Assembly (NCBI GenBank): GCA_944381475.1
Contig: CALWLH010000013.1
Coordinates: forward strand, 1-62,723
Direction: 5' to 3'
DNA: 62,723 nt
Source of the DNA: an uncultured Lachnospiraceae bacterium
Lineage (GTDB): Bacteria; Bacillota; Clostridia; Lachnospirales; Lachnospiraceae
A program made the position numbers and the translations under genes. The notes beneath the pieces were generated by a model, which had not been told where the DNA came from, made no database searches, and saw only the letters and a program-made list of their open reading frames with translations. Every line of letters starts with the position of its first letter. Position 1 is the first letter of the stretch. This document shows, one piece after another, positions 17,354 through 26,133 of this stretch.

Positions 17354-18052
17354 TTGGCGGATCAAATGGATTCAAGAAAAAGACTTTTGCTGCTCCAGAT
17401 CACGGATTCTGTTTTCCCCATAGGGGGATATTCCCACTCCTACGGGCTGGAAACCTATATTCAGCAGGGGCTGGTGGCAGGAGACGCCCAGGCGGAGGCG
17501 TATATCCGGGACTACATCCGGGGCAGCTTTTGCCACAACGAGCTGCTGGCGGTGCGCTTTGCCTATGAAGCGGCAAAAAAAGAGGATTTTGATAGATTAA
17601 GGGATCTGGAAAACAGGATCGGGGCGTCAAAAAGTCCTATGGAAACCCGGACAGCGGGACAGAAGCTGGCGGCTCGGTTTATAAAGACCGCAGGGACGTT
17701 TACAGGAGCCGGAGCCCAGGGGGTTTTTGAGCGGTATGGAGCGGGGAAGCAGACCCATACCTATACCGTGGCCTACGGGGTGTTCTGCGCCTGTGCGGAT
17801 ATTGATATGAAGGAGGCGCTGCTATCCTTTGGCTACAGCCAGGTCAGCGCCCTGCTTACCAACTGCGTCAAGTCCATTCCTCTAAGCCAGCTTTCCGGAC
17901 AAAAGATCCTGAATCGTCTTCTGGAGGATATCTCGGAGGCGGTACGGCTGATTCCAGAGCTTTCGGAGGAGCAGTTCCTGTTGTCCTACCCGGGATTGGA
18001 TCTGCGGTGTATGCAGCATGAGGATTTGTATTCCAGGCTTTATATGTCTTAG
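17354..18052 (+). CDS. ureF: Urease accessory protein UreF
   Basis: The protein has 232 residues and is mainly alpha-helical. Family motifs are [20 protein letters not shown] near the start and the [14 protein letters not shown] stretch. A TTG start at 17354 is preferred because AGGAGGGGG lies 7 bases upstream; the ATG at 17366 is too far from it. UreF gates UreG GTPase activity during nickel insertion. Confidence 0.9.
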   Translation: MADQMDSRKRLLLLQITDSVFPIGGYSHSYGLETYIQQGLVAGDAQAEAYIRDYIRGSFCHNELLAVRFAYEAAKKEDFDRLRDLENRIGASKSPMETRTAGQKLAARFIKTAGTFTGAGAQGVFERYGAGKQTHTYTVAYGVFCACADIDMKEALLSFGYSQVSALLTNCVKSIPLSQLSGQKILNRLLEDISEAVRLIPELSEEQFLLSYPGLDLRCMQHEDLYSRLYMS

Positions 18053-18135
18053 CAGATTTGAGCTGCTCTGGGGCGCTGGGCGCCAGCCGGAGCGCGGCAT
18101 CCAGGAATGGAATGATTAAGAAAAGAGGTACGAGT

Positions 18136-18744
18136 ATGTCATATGTAAAGATCGGCGTGGCCGGGCCGGTGGGCTCCGGGAAAACAGCCCTGATAGAGAC
18201 CCTTACGAGGGCGCTTTCTGGTGATTACAGCATCGGCGTGATCACGAATGACATCTATACAAAGGAGGACGCAGAATTTCTCTGTAAAAACAGCGTCATT
18301 GACAGGGAGCGGATCATCGGCGTGGAGACGGGAGGCTGTCCCCACACCGCCATCCGGGAGGATGCGTCCATGAATCTGGAGGCGGTGGAGGAGCTGATCA
18401 GCCGTTTTCCGGACATCCAGCTGGTGTTCATCGAGAGCGGCGGGGACAATCTCTCCGCAACCTTCAGCCCGGAGCTGGTGGATGCCACCATCTTTGTCAT
18501 TGATGTGGCGGAGGGGGACAAGATTCCCAGAAAGGGCGGGCCGGGCATTACCCGTTCGGATCTGCTGGTGATAAACAAGATTGATCTGGCTCCCTATGTG
18601 GGCGCGGATCTGTCCGTCATGGAGCGGGATTCAAAAAAAATGCGGGGAGAAAGGCCCTTTATCTTTACAAATATACGGAGCAAGGATGGGGTGGATGACA
18701 TCATTCATTGGATAAAAAAGAATGTAATGCTGGAGGGGCTGTGA
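18136..18744 (+). CDS. ureG: Urease accessory GTPase UreG
   Basis: The protein has 202 residues, the usual UreG length. The P-loop is [12 protein letters not shown], the nickel-binding CPH lies in [15 protein letters not shown], and the G4-type NKID motif is in [22 protein letters not shown] precedes the ATG. The 83 bases between ureF and ureG hold GC-rich sequence with a GGCGCTGGGCGCC dyad. It hydrolyses GTP to drive nickel loading. Confidence 0.95.
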   Translation: MSYVKIGVAGPVGSGKTALIETLTRALSGDYSIGVITNDIYTKEDAEFLCKNSVIDRERIIGVETGGCPHTAIREDASMNLEAVEELISRFPDIQLVFIESGGDNLSATFSPELVDATIFVIDVAEGDKIPRKGGPGITRSDLLVINKIDLAPYVGADLSVMERDSKKMRGERPFIFTNIRSKDGVDDIIHWIKKNVMLEGL

Positions 18745-18757
18745 TGGGAGAAGGGTT

Positions 18758-19555
18758 ATGAGGGAAAACCAGTACGGAAAAAAATCCGTTGTTCAGATTC
18801 GGGCTGCCTGCGGGGAGGACAGAACCTATCCGGCGGATGTATATTTTACGGCCCCCTTTAAGATTATGAAGCCCTTCTATGAGGCAGGCCCTGTGATGCA
18901 GCTGATGCTGATCAGCGTTTCAGCAGGCATTATGGCCGGGGATACCCAGGAAATACAGATCCATGTGGAGCAGGGCGCCAGCCTTGAAATCCGTTCCCAG
19001 TCCTATGAAAAAATTCACAGGATGGATGAGGGGTATGCCAGCCGTTATACCAGAATAAATCTGGAGGAGGGCGCATATTTATATTATAACCCGCTGCCAG
19101 TGATACCCTTTGGCGATTCAGAGTTTGTCAGCGATACCTCCATTGCGCTGGCGGATGAAACCAGCGTGCTGGAGTACAAGGAGATCCTCTCCTGCGGCCG
19201 GGCCGCCAGGGGGGAACGCTTCCAGTACAGGAGATATCAGAACAGGCTGCAAATCCGGCTGGGAAAAGATCTCGTTTACTACGATCACTGCGTGTTTGAG
19301 CCCTCCTCCATGAACATGGAAGGGTATGGCCTGTTTGAGGGTTTTACCCATATGGGAACCTATCTGGTCTATGACAGGAACAATGCCGGACTTCTGGAGA
19401 GCATAAAAAGCATGATCGCTGATCAAAACTGGAATGCAGGAGCCACCAGAAATGAGCATGGGCTGGTGGTGGTAAAAATGCTGGGGAAAAGCGGGCAGGA
19501 GCTTGAACAGATGATGGAAGTCATGCGGAGCAGCCCAGAGCGGCCAGCCAGATAA
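18758..19555 (+). CDS. ureD: Urease accessory protein UreD
   Basis: The protein has 265 residues. UreD/UreH motifs are VYFTAPFKIMKPF, SAGIMAGDTQEI, SQSYEKIH and YYNPLPVIPFGDSEF. It is the scaffold that binds apourease and recruits UreF and UreG. Here it is the last gene of the operon; in many bacteria it is the first. AGAAGGG precedes the ATG. No nickel transporter gene follows, so nickel uptake must be encoded elsewhere. Confidence 0.92.
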   Translation: MRENQYGKKSVVQIRAACGEDRTYPADVYFTAPFKIMKPFYEAGPVMQLMLISVSAGIMAGDTQEIQIHVEQGASLEIRSQSYEKIHRMDEGYASRYTRINLEEGAYLYYNPLPVIPFGDSEFVSDTSIALADETSVLEYKEILSCGRAARGERFQYRRYQNRLQIRLGKDLVYYDHCVFEPSSMNMEGYGLFEGFTHMGTYLVYDRNNAGLLESIKSMIADQNWNAGATRNEHGLVVVKMLGKSGQELEQMMEVMRSSPERPAR

Positions 19556-19662
19556 AAAATACTTGAAAAAACGAGGAAAAAAAGATAATTTTCTTGAAAA
19601 TATCCGCTAAAACGGAAAAATACACACAAAACGACGGTTTGATCCAAATTTGTAAAAATGTA

Positions 19663-19691
19663 TTGACACAGCGGTTGCGTTGATATAAAAT
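19663..19691 (+). promoter_or_regulatory. Promoter for the MATE-peptide operon
   Basis: TTGACA (19663-19668) and TAAAAT (19686-19691) are 17 bases apart. Upstream, 19556-19660 is A-rich with no gene. Confidence 0.7.
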
Positions 19692-19719
19692 GTGACCTGT
19701 CAATTAAATTGAAGCGGAC

Positions 19720-19761
19720 GAAGGCGTTATTCCATGGTTGGAATAGCGCCTTCTTTGTTTT
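19720..19761 (+). terminator. Leader terminator/attenuator before the MATE gene
   Basis: GAAGGCGTTATTCCA (19720-19734) pairs with TGGAATAGCGCCTTC (19738-19752) with one G-T pair, followed by TTTGTTTT. It lies between the promoter at 19663-19691 and the first gene, so it should stop most transcripts unless an antitermination event occurs. No classic riboswitch is recognised in the roughly 25 bases before it; a small TCAAT/ATTGA hairpin is present. Confidence 0.75.
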
Positions 19762-19789
19762 AAAAAGCGCTTAAGAGGGAGGAGAAAAA

Positions 19790-21184
19790 GTGAGTCAGGA
19801 AAAAGCAGTGATGTTTGACGGAAAGACGCTGGTGAAGCTGATCGTCCCCATGGTGATCGAGCAGCTTCTCTCGGTAGCCGTAGGTATGGCGGATATGATC
19901 ATGGTTCCGGGCGAAGCGGCAGTGAGCGGTATCTCCCTGGTAAACCAGATTAACGTCCTTCTCATCATGGTCTTTGCAGCCATGGCTTCCGGAGGAAGCG
20001 TGGTGGTGGCGCAGTTTATAGGAAGCGGGGATAAGGAGAAGGCCTGCAAGGGCGCCGACCAGCAGATGATGATCTGTATCCTGCTGTCAGCCGTCATCAT
20101 GGTATTTGCTCTTATTTTTAACCGATCCATTCTTACACTGATATATGGACAGGTGGAAGAAGAGGTTATGGAAAATGCGGTTACATACTTCTACATCATC
20201 GCCCTGTCCTTTCCATTTCTTGCCATCTACAATGCGGGTTCCGCATTATTCCGGGTTATGGGCAACTCCCACATCTCCATGCTCATGTCCATTATAATGA
20301 ATGTTATCAACATCATAGGAAACTATGTGCTGGTTTATATCTTTCACATGGGAGTAAGCGGTGTGGCTTACCCCACGCTGGTATCCCGCTTTGTGGCAGC
20401 CATCGTGCTCCTGGCGCTTATCAGAAACGCAAAGCTTCCGGTACATGTGGATAAATATCTTCGCTTTGGCTGGGACAGCGGGATGCTGAAAAACATCATG
20501 CGGATCGGCATTCCCCAGAGTCTGGAAAACAGTATGTTTCAGGTGGGAAAGCTTCTGACCCAAAGCCTGATTTCCAGCTTTGGCACGGCAGCCATCGCAG
20601 CGAACGCCTGCGCCAGCACAGTTGAGACGCTGGCAGATATCCCCGGCTCCGCCATGGGCCTGGCCTTGGTTACCATCGTGGGGCAGTGCGTGGGCGCAGG
20701 GGAGTATAAACAGGCAAAGCAGTACACGAAGAAGCTTATCGGCATCACCTACATATTTATGATCGTCCTTAATACCGTGCTTTTCTTCCTGGCCGGAACA
20801 ATAGCCGGGTGGTATGGCCTTTCGGAGGAGGGCACCCGCTATGCTATAGAGCTGATCTCCTACCACAGCGTCTGCTGTATGCTGATCTGGCCCCTGGCCT
20901 TCACCCTTGCAAGCGCTCTCCGCAGCGCCGGGGATGCAAGGTTTACCATGATCAGCAGCGTCGTCTCCATGTGGGTGTTCAGAGTGGTGCTGGCTTACTT
21001 TATAGCATCTCAGGTAAGCATCGGCGGTTTTAGGGTGGGCTTGAACCTGGGAGTCCTCGGCGTCTGGATCGCCATGACCATCGACTGGGCTGTCAGATCC
21101 ATTCTGAATGTGCTTCGCTTTAAGGGCGGCAAGTGGCAGACCAAGTCGCTGATTAAGAGAGAAGAGGGCGCGGTAGTCGCCTGA
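19790..21184 (+). CDS. MATE-family efflux transporter
   Basis: The protein has 464 residues and about twelve membrane helices. MATE features include MADMIMVPGEAAVSGISLVNQ in helix 1-2 and SAMGLALVTIVGQCVGAGE in the second half. The GTG start follows GAGGGAGGAG with 6-base spacing. It should export a small organic compound in exchange for Na+ or H+. Three bases separate its stop from the ATG that precedes the dehydrogenase ribosome site, so it shares the operon; it may export the product of the two enzymes that follow. Confidence 0.9.
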   Translation: MSQEKAVMFDGKTLVKLIVPMVIEQLLSVAVGMADMIMVPGEAAVSGISLVNQINVLLIMVFAAMASGGSVVVAQFIGSGDKEKACKGADQQMMICILLSAVIMVFALIFNRSILTLIYGQVEEEVMENAVTYFYIIALSFPFLAIYNAGSALFRVMGNSHISMLMSIIMNVINIIGNYVLVYIFHMGVSGVAYPTLVSRFVAAIVLLALIRNAKLPVHVDKYLRFGWDSGMLKNIMRIGIPQSLENSMFQVGKLLTQSLISSFGTAAIAANACASTVETLADIPGSAMGLALVTIVGQCVGAGEYKQAKQYTKKLIGITYIFMIVLNTVLFFLAGTIAGWYGLSEEGTRYAIELISYHSVCCMLIWPLAFTLASALRSAGDARFTMISSVVSMWVFRVVLAYFIASQVSIGGFRVGLNLGVLGVWIAMTIDWAVRSILNVLRFKGGKWQTKSLIKREEGAVVA

Positions 21185-21204
21185 AAATGAAGGAGGAGTC
21201 GGAA

Positions 21205-22221
21205 ATGAAGATCGGAGTTGTTAAGCAGGGGAGTCTTGGAAAGAAGTTTGACAGGGAGTATGACGACGCATACTTTGACAGGCTTTGGAAGGAATGCCTG
21301 ACCGATAAGCTTTCGCCGGAGGATGAGGTGGTGTGGTTCGATCACGGGGCCTTAAGGGATTTTGACAATGCAGCGGCGGATTTTGACGCCATCATCGGCG
21401 CCTGGATCCTGGACGATATGCTAAACGATGAACTTCTCACAAAGCACCCGAAGCTGAAATATGTGTCCACCCTTTCCCACGGCTTTGGGCGAATCGACCC
21501 GGAGGTCTGCAAAAAGCACGGCCTCACGGTGACAAATACCATATACGGGGATGTGACCATCGCCCAGTACGCCATGGCGCTGCTGATGGATATCTGCCAC
21601 AGCATCGGGGTAAACGATGATTACTACAGAAATAAGAAGTGGCTGCCGGAAAACAAGGGGAAGAGGGTCTTATCCCTGACGCCCCAGATTGAGCTCTATG
21701 AAAAGACCATGGGTATTATCGGCCTTGGAAATATCGGCTACTGGATGGCTAAGATGGCCGCAGGCTTTGGAATGAAGGTGATTGCCTACAGCAGGCATAA
21801 GAAGGAAGGGGAAAAATACGATTTTATAGAGCAGGTCAGCCTGGATGAGCTCCTTAAAAGAAGCGATGTGATTTCCATTCACTGTCCCCTTACTGACAGC
21901 ACCAGAAATCTGATTGATGAAAGCGCCTTTGAGAAGATGAAGGACGGGGTGATTCTCATCAACACCGCCAGAGGCGCCATCATCGACGAGGATGCGCTGG
22001 TAAAGGCCCTTAGAAACGGCAAGGTTTTTGCCGCGGGACTGGATGTGGTGGCAGGGGAACCCTTAAGCGCGCCCTGCCAGCTCATGAGCTGTCCCAACAC
22101 AAGGCTGACGGAGCATATCGCCTGGCTGCCGGTGGAGTCCAGAATCAGGAGCGTACGCATCGCTTGTGAGAATTTCTTCAACTGGAAAGAGGGACGCCCC
22201 ACCAGTGTTGTCAGCGGCTGA
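21205..22221 (+). CDS. D-isomer-specific 2-hydroxyacid dehydrogenase
   Basis: The protein has 338 residues. The Rossmann motif is GIIGLGNIGYWMAKMAAGFG. The catalytic set is Arg in LINTARGAIIDED, Glu in AGLDVVAGEP and His in LTEHIAWLP. This family reduces 2-keto acids to D-2-hydroxyacids with NADH. The ATG at 21205 has GGAGGAG 8 bases upstream; ATG 21187 overlaps that site. Position after a MATE exporter and before an aminotransferase suggests it acts on a keto acid from transamination. The exact substrate cannot be read from the sequence. Confidence 0.9.
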   Translation: MKIGVVKQGSLGKKFDREYDDAYFDRLWKECLTDKLSPEDEVVWFDHGALRDFDNAAADFDAIIGAWILDDMLNDELLTKHPKLKYVSTLSHGFGRIDPEVCKKHGLTVTNTIYGDVTIAQYAMALLMDICHSIGVNDDYYRNKKWLPENKGKRVLSLTPQIELYEKTMGIIGLGNIGYWMAKMAAGFGMKVIAYSRHKKEGEKYDFIEQVSLDELLKRSDVISIHCPLTDSTRNLIDESAFEKMKDGVILINTARGAIIDEDALVKALRNGKVFAAGLDVVAGEPLSAPCQLMSCPNTRLTEHIAWLPVESRIRSVRIACENFFNWKEGRPTSVVSG

Positions 22222-22307
22222 GGGCTTGCGCCCGGCATCATGCGACTATGGAAACCGGCGTTCCGGTTGACATATAAAAAAACAATTGAAAGCAGGAGGA
22301 GAAAGAA

Positions 22308-23399
22308 ATGGAAGTAAAGAAGTTGTTGTGCAGCACCCTGAGAGAGAAGCCTGAGACCATGCGCGCCAGCAGAAAAATGGGCAATATTGATATCAACAAG
22401 CTGATCCGCATGGGCTTAAATGAAAATGCTTTCGGCACATCCCCCAAGGCGATTGCAGCGATGCAGGAGATGGCGGCAAAGGGCAATACCTATCAGGACT
22501 GGATGCAGACGGATCTAAAGTCCGCCATCGCGGAGCACTACGGCGTGGGCTTTGAGAACATTGTGACCGGCCCCGGCTCCAGCTCCGTGACAGATGCCCT
22601 GGGCGTGGCTTTCCTGGAGCCTGGAGATGAGGTGCTTTTATGTATGCCCACCTTCCCCGCCATTATCGATACCGCGCAGAACAATGGCGCAAAGCCGGTG
22701 ATCATCCCCACCAAGGAGGATCTGACCTACGACCTGGATGGGCTTCTGGCAAACATCAACGAGCATACCAAGATGGTTTATATCTGCAACCCCAACAATC
22801 CCATCGGCACCTATGTGGGGATCGACGCCCTGACGGCGTTTGCGAAGAAGTGTCCCGACCATGTAATACAGGTTTACGACGAGGCTTACATCGAGTTTGC
22901 CGAGGCGGAGGACTGCAAGGAGATGGTGGAGGTGATGAAGGAGCTGAAGGAGAAGCCCATTGTCCTGTTAAAGACCTTCTCCAAGTTTTATGGTATGGCC
23001 GGTATCCGGGCGGGATATATTTTAGCTCAGCCGGAGCTGATCGAGTGGCTGTCCAAGTGCGGCACACAGTTCGCCCTGTCCAAGGTATCCCAGGCCGGCG
23101 CTGCCGCCGCCATGAGGGATAAGGAGCACGGGGAATATGTGAAGAGGGAGAATGCAAGGTCCAGAGCATACCTCACGGAAGAGCTTAAAAAGCTTGGCTG
23201 CAAGGTTTATCCCTCTCAGACAAACTTCATCTTCTTTGACCCTCATGTGGATCCCCAGGAAGTATCCATGAAGATGATGGAGCGGGGCATCATGATTTCT
23301 GCCCAGGCCGGGGCAAACAGAGTCACCGTCCATAGGATGGAGATGTGCCAGCTGTTTATCCGGTATTTGACAGAGATTCTGGAGGAAATGAGAAAATAA
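22308..23399 (+). CDS. PLP-dependent aminotransferase, histidinol-phosphate type
   Basis: The protein has 363 residues, fold-type I class I/II aminotransferase closest to HisC-like enzymes (GLNENAFGTSPKAI, YICNPNNPIGTYV). The PLP lysine is in LLKTFSKFYGMAGIRAGY. AGGAGGAG precedes the ATG. It is not in a histidine operon. Its neighbours (hydroxyacid dehydrogenase, peptide transporter, dipeptidase) point to amino-acid breakdown, most simply amino acid to 2-keto acid. HisC-like enzymes often accept aromatic amino acids, but specificity here is inference. Confidence 0.88.
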   Translation: MEVKKLLCSTLREKPETMRASRKMGNIDINKLIRMGLNENAFGTSPKAIAAMQEMAAKGNTYQDWMQTDLKSAIAEHYGVGFENIVTGPGSSSVTDALGVAFLEPGDEVLLCMPTFPAIIDTAQNNGAKPVIIPTKEDLTYDLDGLLANINEHTKMVYICNPNNPIGTYVGIDALTAFAKKCPDHVIQVYDEAYIEFAEAEDCKEMVEVMKELKEKPIVLLKTFSKFYGMAGIRAGYILAQPELIEWLSKCGTQFALSKVSQAGAAAAMRDKEHGEYVKRENARSRAYLTEELKKLGCKVYPSQTNFIFFDPHVDPQEVSMKMMERGIMISAQAGANRVTVHRMEMCQLFIRYLTEILEEMRK

Positions 23400-23435
23400 C
23401 ACTCCTGCATGGAAGGAAAGAAAGGTGGGATGGGA

Positions 23436-24125
23436 ATGAATAATTACGTGATCACCATCGCGAGAGGCTTCGGCTCCGGCGGAAAAGCGTTGGGAATGCG
23501 TCTGGCGGAGGAGCTGGGGATTGCTTGCTATGAAAACAGAATTCTGGCTTTGGCGTCCAAAATGACAGGAAAAGAAACGGCGGAACTGATTGAGATCGAT
23601 GAGAAGCTGAGAAAAGGTTCCCTGCACTCCTTGCTTAGAAAAATTCCCGGCAGGACGGAGCCTGCGGCAGTGGAAAAGAAGTTTGAGTCTGACGAGGAGA
23701 TTTTCCGGTGCCAGTGCGACATCATCCGCCATCTGGCCAGAACGGAATCCTGCATTATAATCGGCAAATGCGCGGACTATGTCCTGCGGGATTTCGGCAA
23801 TGTTGTGAGCCTTTACATAGAGGCCCCTAGAAGATATTGCCTGAAAAGAGTTACCCAGCGAATGCATGTGGATGAGGATGAGGCCGCGAAGCTGATTGAA
23901 AAGACGGACAAATACCGGGCGGACTATTATAAGTACTACACAAACGGCAATTACTGGACCAATCCTGTCAACTATGACATGACCTTCAACATGGAACGGG
24001 TGGGTGAGGACCGGTGCGTCGCCCTGATCAAGGAATATCTGAAAATTCGATTTGGCGAGGATGTGATCAAGCAGGAGAAGGCGGATAACCCCAGCCTGTA
24101 TACCTTTGCGGAGAATGAGGAGTAG
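23436..24125 (+). CDS. Cytidylate-kinase-like family protein (paralog 2)
   Basis: The protein has 229 residues and is clearly paralogous to the product of 8713-9384: shared N-terminus YVITIARGFGSGGKALG, shared SCIIIGKCAD strand and shared KTDKYRADYYKYYTNGNYW block. The nucleotide-binding loop is the modified GFGSGGK form. It lies in the operon between the aminotransferase and the peptide permease. AGGTGGG precedes ATG 23436; ATG 23430 is possible. A role in sensing or nucleotide metabolism tied to these transporters is speculation. Confidence 0.85.
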   Translation: MNNYVITIARGFGSGGKALGMRLAEELGIACYENRILALASKMTGKETAELIEIDEKLRKGSLHSLLRKIPGRTEPAAVEKKFESDEEIFRCQCDIIRHLARTESCIIIGKCADYVLRDFGNVVSLYIEAPRRYCLKRVTQRMHVDEDEAAKLIEKTDKYRADYYKYYTNGNYWTNPVNYDMTFNMERVGEDRCVALIKEYLKIRFGEDVIKQEKADNPSLYTFAENEE

Positions 24126-24137
24126 GGAGGGATAAGC

Positions 24138-25079
24138 ATGATTAAATATTGTTTGACACGAATTGGCATGGCTGCGGCCACAATCCTGGTGATTATTATT
24201 ATCCTCTTTTTCCTGCTTCAGCTTATGCCCGGCTCCCCCTTTAACAACGAGCGGTTAAGCGACGAGCAGAAGCTTGTTCTGGAGCAGAAATACGGGCTGG
24301 ATAAGTCCATGCCGGAGCAGATCCTGATCTATGTGAAGAATATGCTGACGGGGGATTTCGGTGTTTCCTACAACATCCAGCCCAATTACCCCGTGGCCAG
24401 TATGCTGGCCACAAGACTTGCCACCAGTATCCGTATTGGGCTCCAGGCCTTTGTCATCGGGGTGATTTTGGGATTGATTCTGGGCATCATATCCGCGCTG
24501 CACCATAATGGATTTCTGGATACGGGCACCACGATCTTTTCCATGATTGGCTCCAGTATTCCCTCCCATGTGGTTGCCCTGGGCTTTCTGTTCTTCTTTG
24601 CATTCAGGCTGGGATGGTTCCCCCTTACATATGATTCCAACACACCCTTTGCATCCTCCATCCTGCCCACCCTGGCGCTGGCCATCTCCCCCATGGCCAC
24701 CACGGCCAGATTTACCAGAAATGAGATGATCGAGGTGATGAGCTCCGAGTACATCCTTCTGGCTGAGACAAAGGGGATAGGGAGACTGAAGGTGATCGTG
24801 GTTCACGGATTAAAAAATACCCTGGTTCCTCTGATCACCACCATGGCGCCCCTGCTGATGGGGCTGCTCACCGGCAGCACCGTGTGTGAGCAGATCTTCT
24901 CCATTCCCGGTATCGGCGCCTTGTTTATCAAGGCCATCCAGTCCAATGACTATAATATTGTCATCACCCTGGCTTTCATCTACAGTGCAATGTACATCGT
25001 CATTGTACTGGTGATCGATATCCTTTACGGCATCATCGATCCCAGAATTCGCTTGTCAGGAGGTAAAGCTGGGAAGTAA
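24138..25079 (+). CDS. Peptide ABC transporter permease (OppB/DppB type)
   Basis: The protein has 313 residues and six membrane helices. The N-terminal signature FFLLQLMPGSPFNNERLS and the EAA-loop YILLAETKGIGRLKVIVVHG, read in parts, are typical of OppB. GGAGGG lies before the ATG, 12 bases after the kinase-like gene. It forms the membrane channel with the OppC-type partner. Confidence 0.92.
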   Translation: MIKYCLTRIGMAAATILVIIIILFFLLQLMPGSPFNNERLSDEQKLVLEQKYGLDKSMPEQILIYVKNMLTGDFGVSYNIQPNYPVASMLATRLATSIRIGLQAFVIGVILGLILGIISALHHNGFLDTGTTIFSMIGSSIPSHVVALGFLFFFAFRLGWFPLTYDSNTPFASSILPTLALAISPMATTARFTRNEMIEVMSSEYILLAETKGIGRLKVIVVHGLKNTLVPLITTMAPLLMGLLTGSTVCEQIFSIPGIGALFIKAIQSNDYNIVITLAFIYSAMYIVIVLVIDILYGIIDPRIRLSGGKAGK

Positions 25080-25082
25080 ACT

Positions 25083-25130
25083 TCCAAAGCTCCCATAATG
25101 ACGCAGCATGTGCGTCGGAAAGAGGTAAAA
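25083..25130 (+). repeat. Shared leader repeat before oppC (copy 1 of 2)
   Basis: A 48-nt block from TCCAAA to GAGGTAAAA contains the hairpin GACGCA-GCATG-TGCGTC (25100-25116) and the ribosome-binding GAGG. A near-identical block lies at 46202-46249 before the ABC-F gene. Confidence 0.8.
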
Positions 25131-25132
25131 TA

Positions 25133-26122
25133 ATGGATAATCCGAGATATGCTTTAGTAGGAAACAGCGGTATATATAAGGAAGATTCCTTCAGCTCCAT
25201 CCCCTCCTGGAAGGAAACCCTCATCATATTCTGTAAGAATAAGGGTGCGGTAATTGGTCTTTTATTTGTGCTGATCCTGGTGTTCTTTGCTGTGGCCGGG
25301 CCAAATATGAACGAATATGCCTATGATTATATACAGATGGACCGCCAAAATCTTCCTCCCAGGATTCCCGGGCTTGAAAAGCTGGGCATCTTCGACGGCA
25401 CCATGAACGGCATCGACATGTATGCGCTGAAGGGCTGCAAGGATGAGTATTACTGGTTTGGAACCGACGCCCTTGGAAGGGATCTGTTTACCAGATTTTG
25501 CCAGGGCACCAAGATTTCCCTGATCGTCGCGGTGGTCAGCGCGGCATTGAATCTGGTGATCGGCGTTACCTATGGCCTGATCTCCGGCTACTACGGCGGA
25601 AAGATCGATTTCATCATGCAGCGGATCATCGAGATCATCAATGGTATTCCCAGCCTGGTGGTGGTATCCCTCCTGGTGGTGGTGATGAGTCCGGGGCTAA
25701 TGTCCATCATCGTGGCCATGGCCATCTCCGGATGGATCGGCATGAGCAGGCTGGTTCGGGCCAATACCCTCCGCTTAAAGGAAAGCGAGCATATCATGGC
25801 CTCCCGAACCCTTGGAACAAAAATCTGGGTGATCTTATTCAGGGAGATTTTTCCCAACCTGTTAAGCTCCGTCATCGTTATGGCCATGATGTCCGTTCCC
25901 GGCGCCATCTTTATGGAGTCCTTCCTCTCCTTCGTGGGACTTGGGATTCCAGCTCCCCAGGCGTCCCTGGGAAGTCTCATCAGCGACGGCTACAATCACA
26001 TGCTGATGTATCCCTATCAGCTGGCTATCCCGGCGGTGTTTTTCGGTATCCTGATGATTTCCCTGAACCTTGTGGGCGATGGTTTAAGGGACGCCCTTGA
26101 CCCCAAGCAGAAACAGGCATAG
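25133..26122 (+). CDS. Peptide ABC transporter permease (OppC/DppC type)
   Basis: The protein has 329 residues. A soluble N-terminal stretch with KETLIIFCKNKGAVIGLLF leads into the usual helices. Motifs include FGTDALGRDLFTRFCQGT and the EAA-loop HIMASRTLGTKIWVILFREI, read in parts. The ribosome site lies within the 48-nt leader repeat. It pairs with the OppB-type permease. Confidence 0.92.
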   Translation: MDNPRYALVGNSGIYKEDSFSSIPSWKETLIIFCKNKGAVIGLLFVLILVFFAVAGPNMNEYAYDYIQMDRQNLPPRIPGLEKLGIFDGTMNGIDMYALKGCKDEYYWFGTDALGRDLFTRFCQGTKISLIVAVVSAALNLVIGVTYGLISGYYGGKIDFIMQRIIEIINGIPSLVVVSLLVVVMSPGLMSIIVAMAISGWIGMSRLVRANTLRLKESEHIMASRTLGTKIWVILFREIFPNLLSSVIVMAMMSVPGAIFMESFLSFVGLGIPAPQASLGSLISDGYNHMLMYPYQLAIPAVFFGILMISLNLVGDGLRDALDPKQKQA

Positions 26123-26133
26123 GAGGATGCGCT

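Noticed and set aside
22308..23399. Histidine biosynthesis gene hisC
   Set aside because: The sequence is HisC-like but there are no other his genes and the neighbours point to amino-acid catabolism, so the symbol is not assigned.
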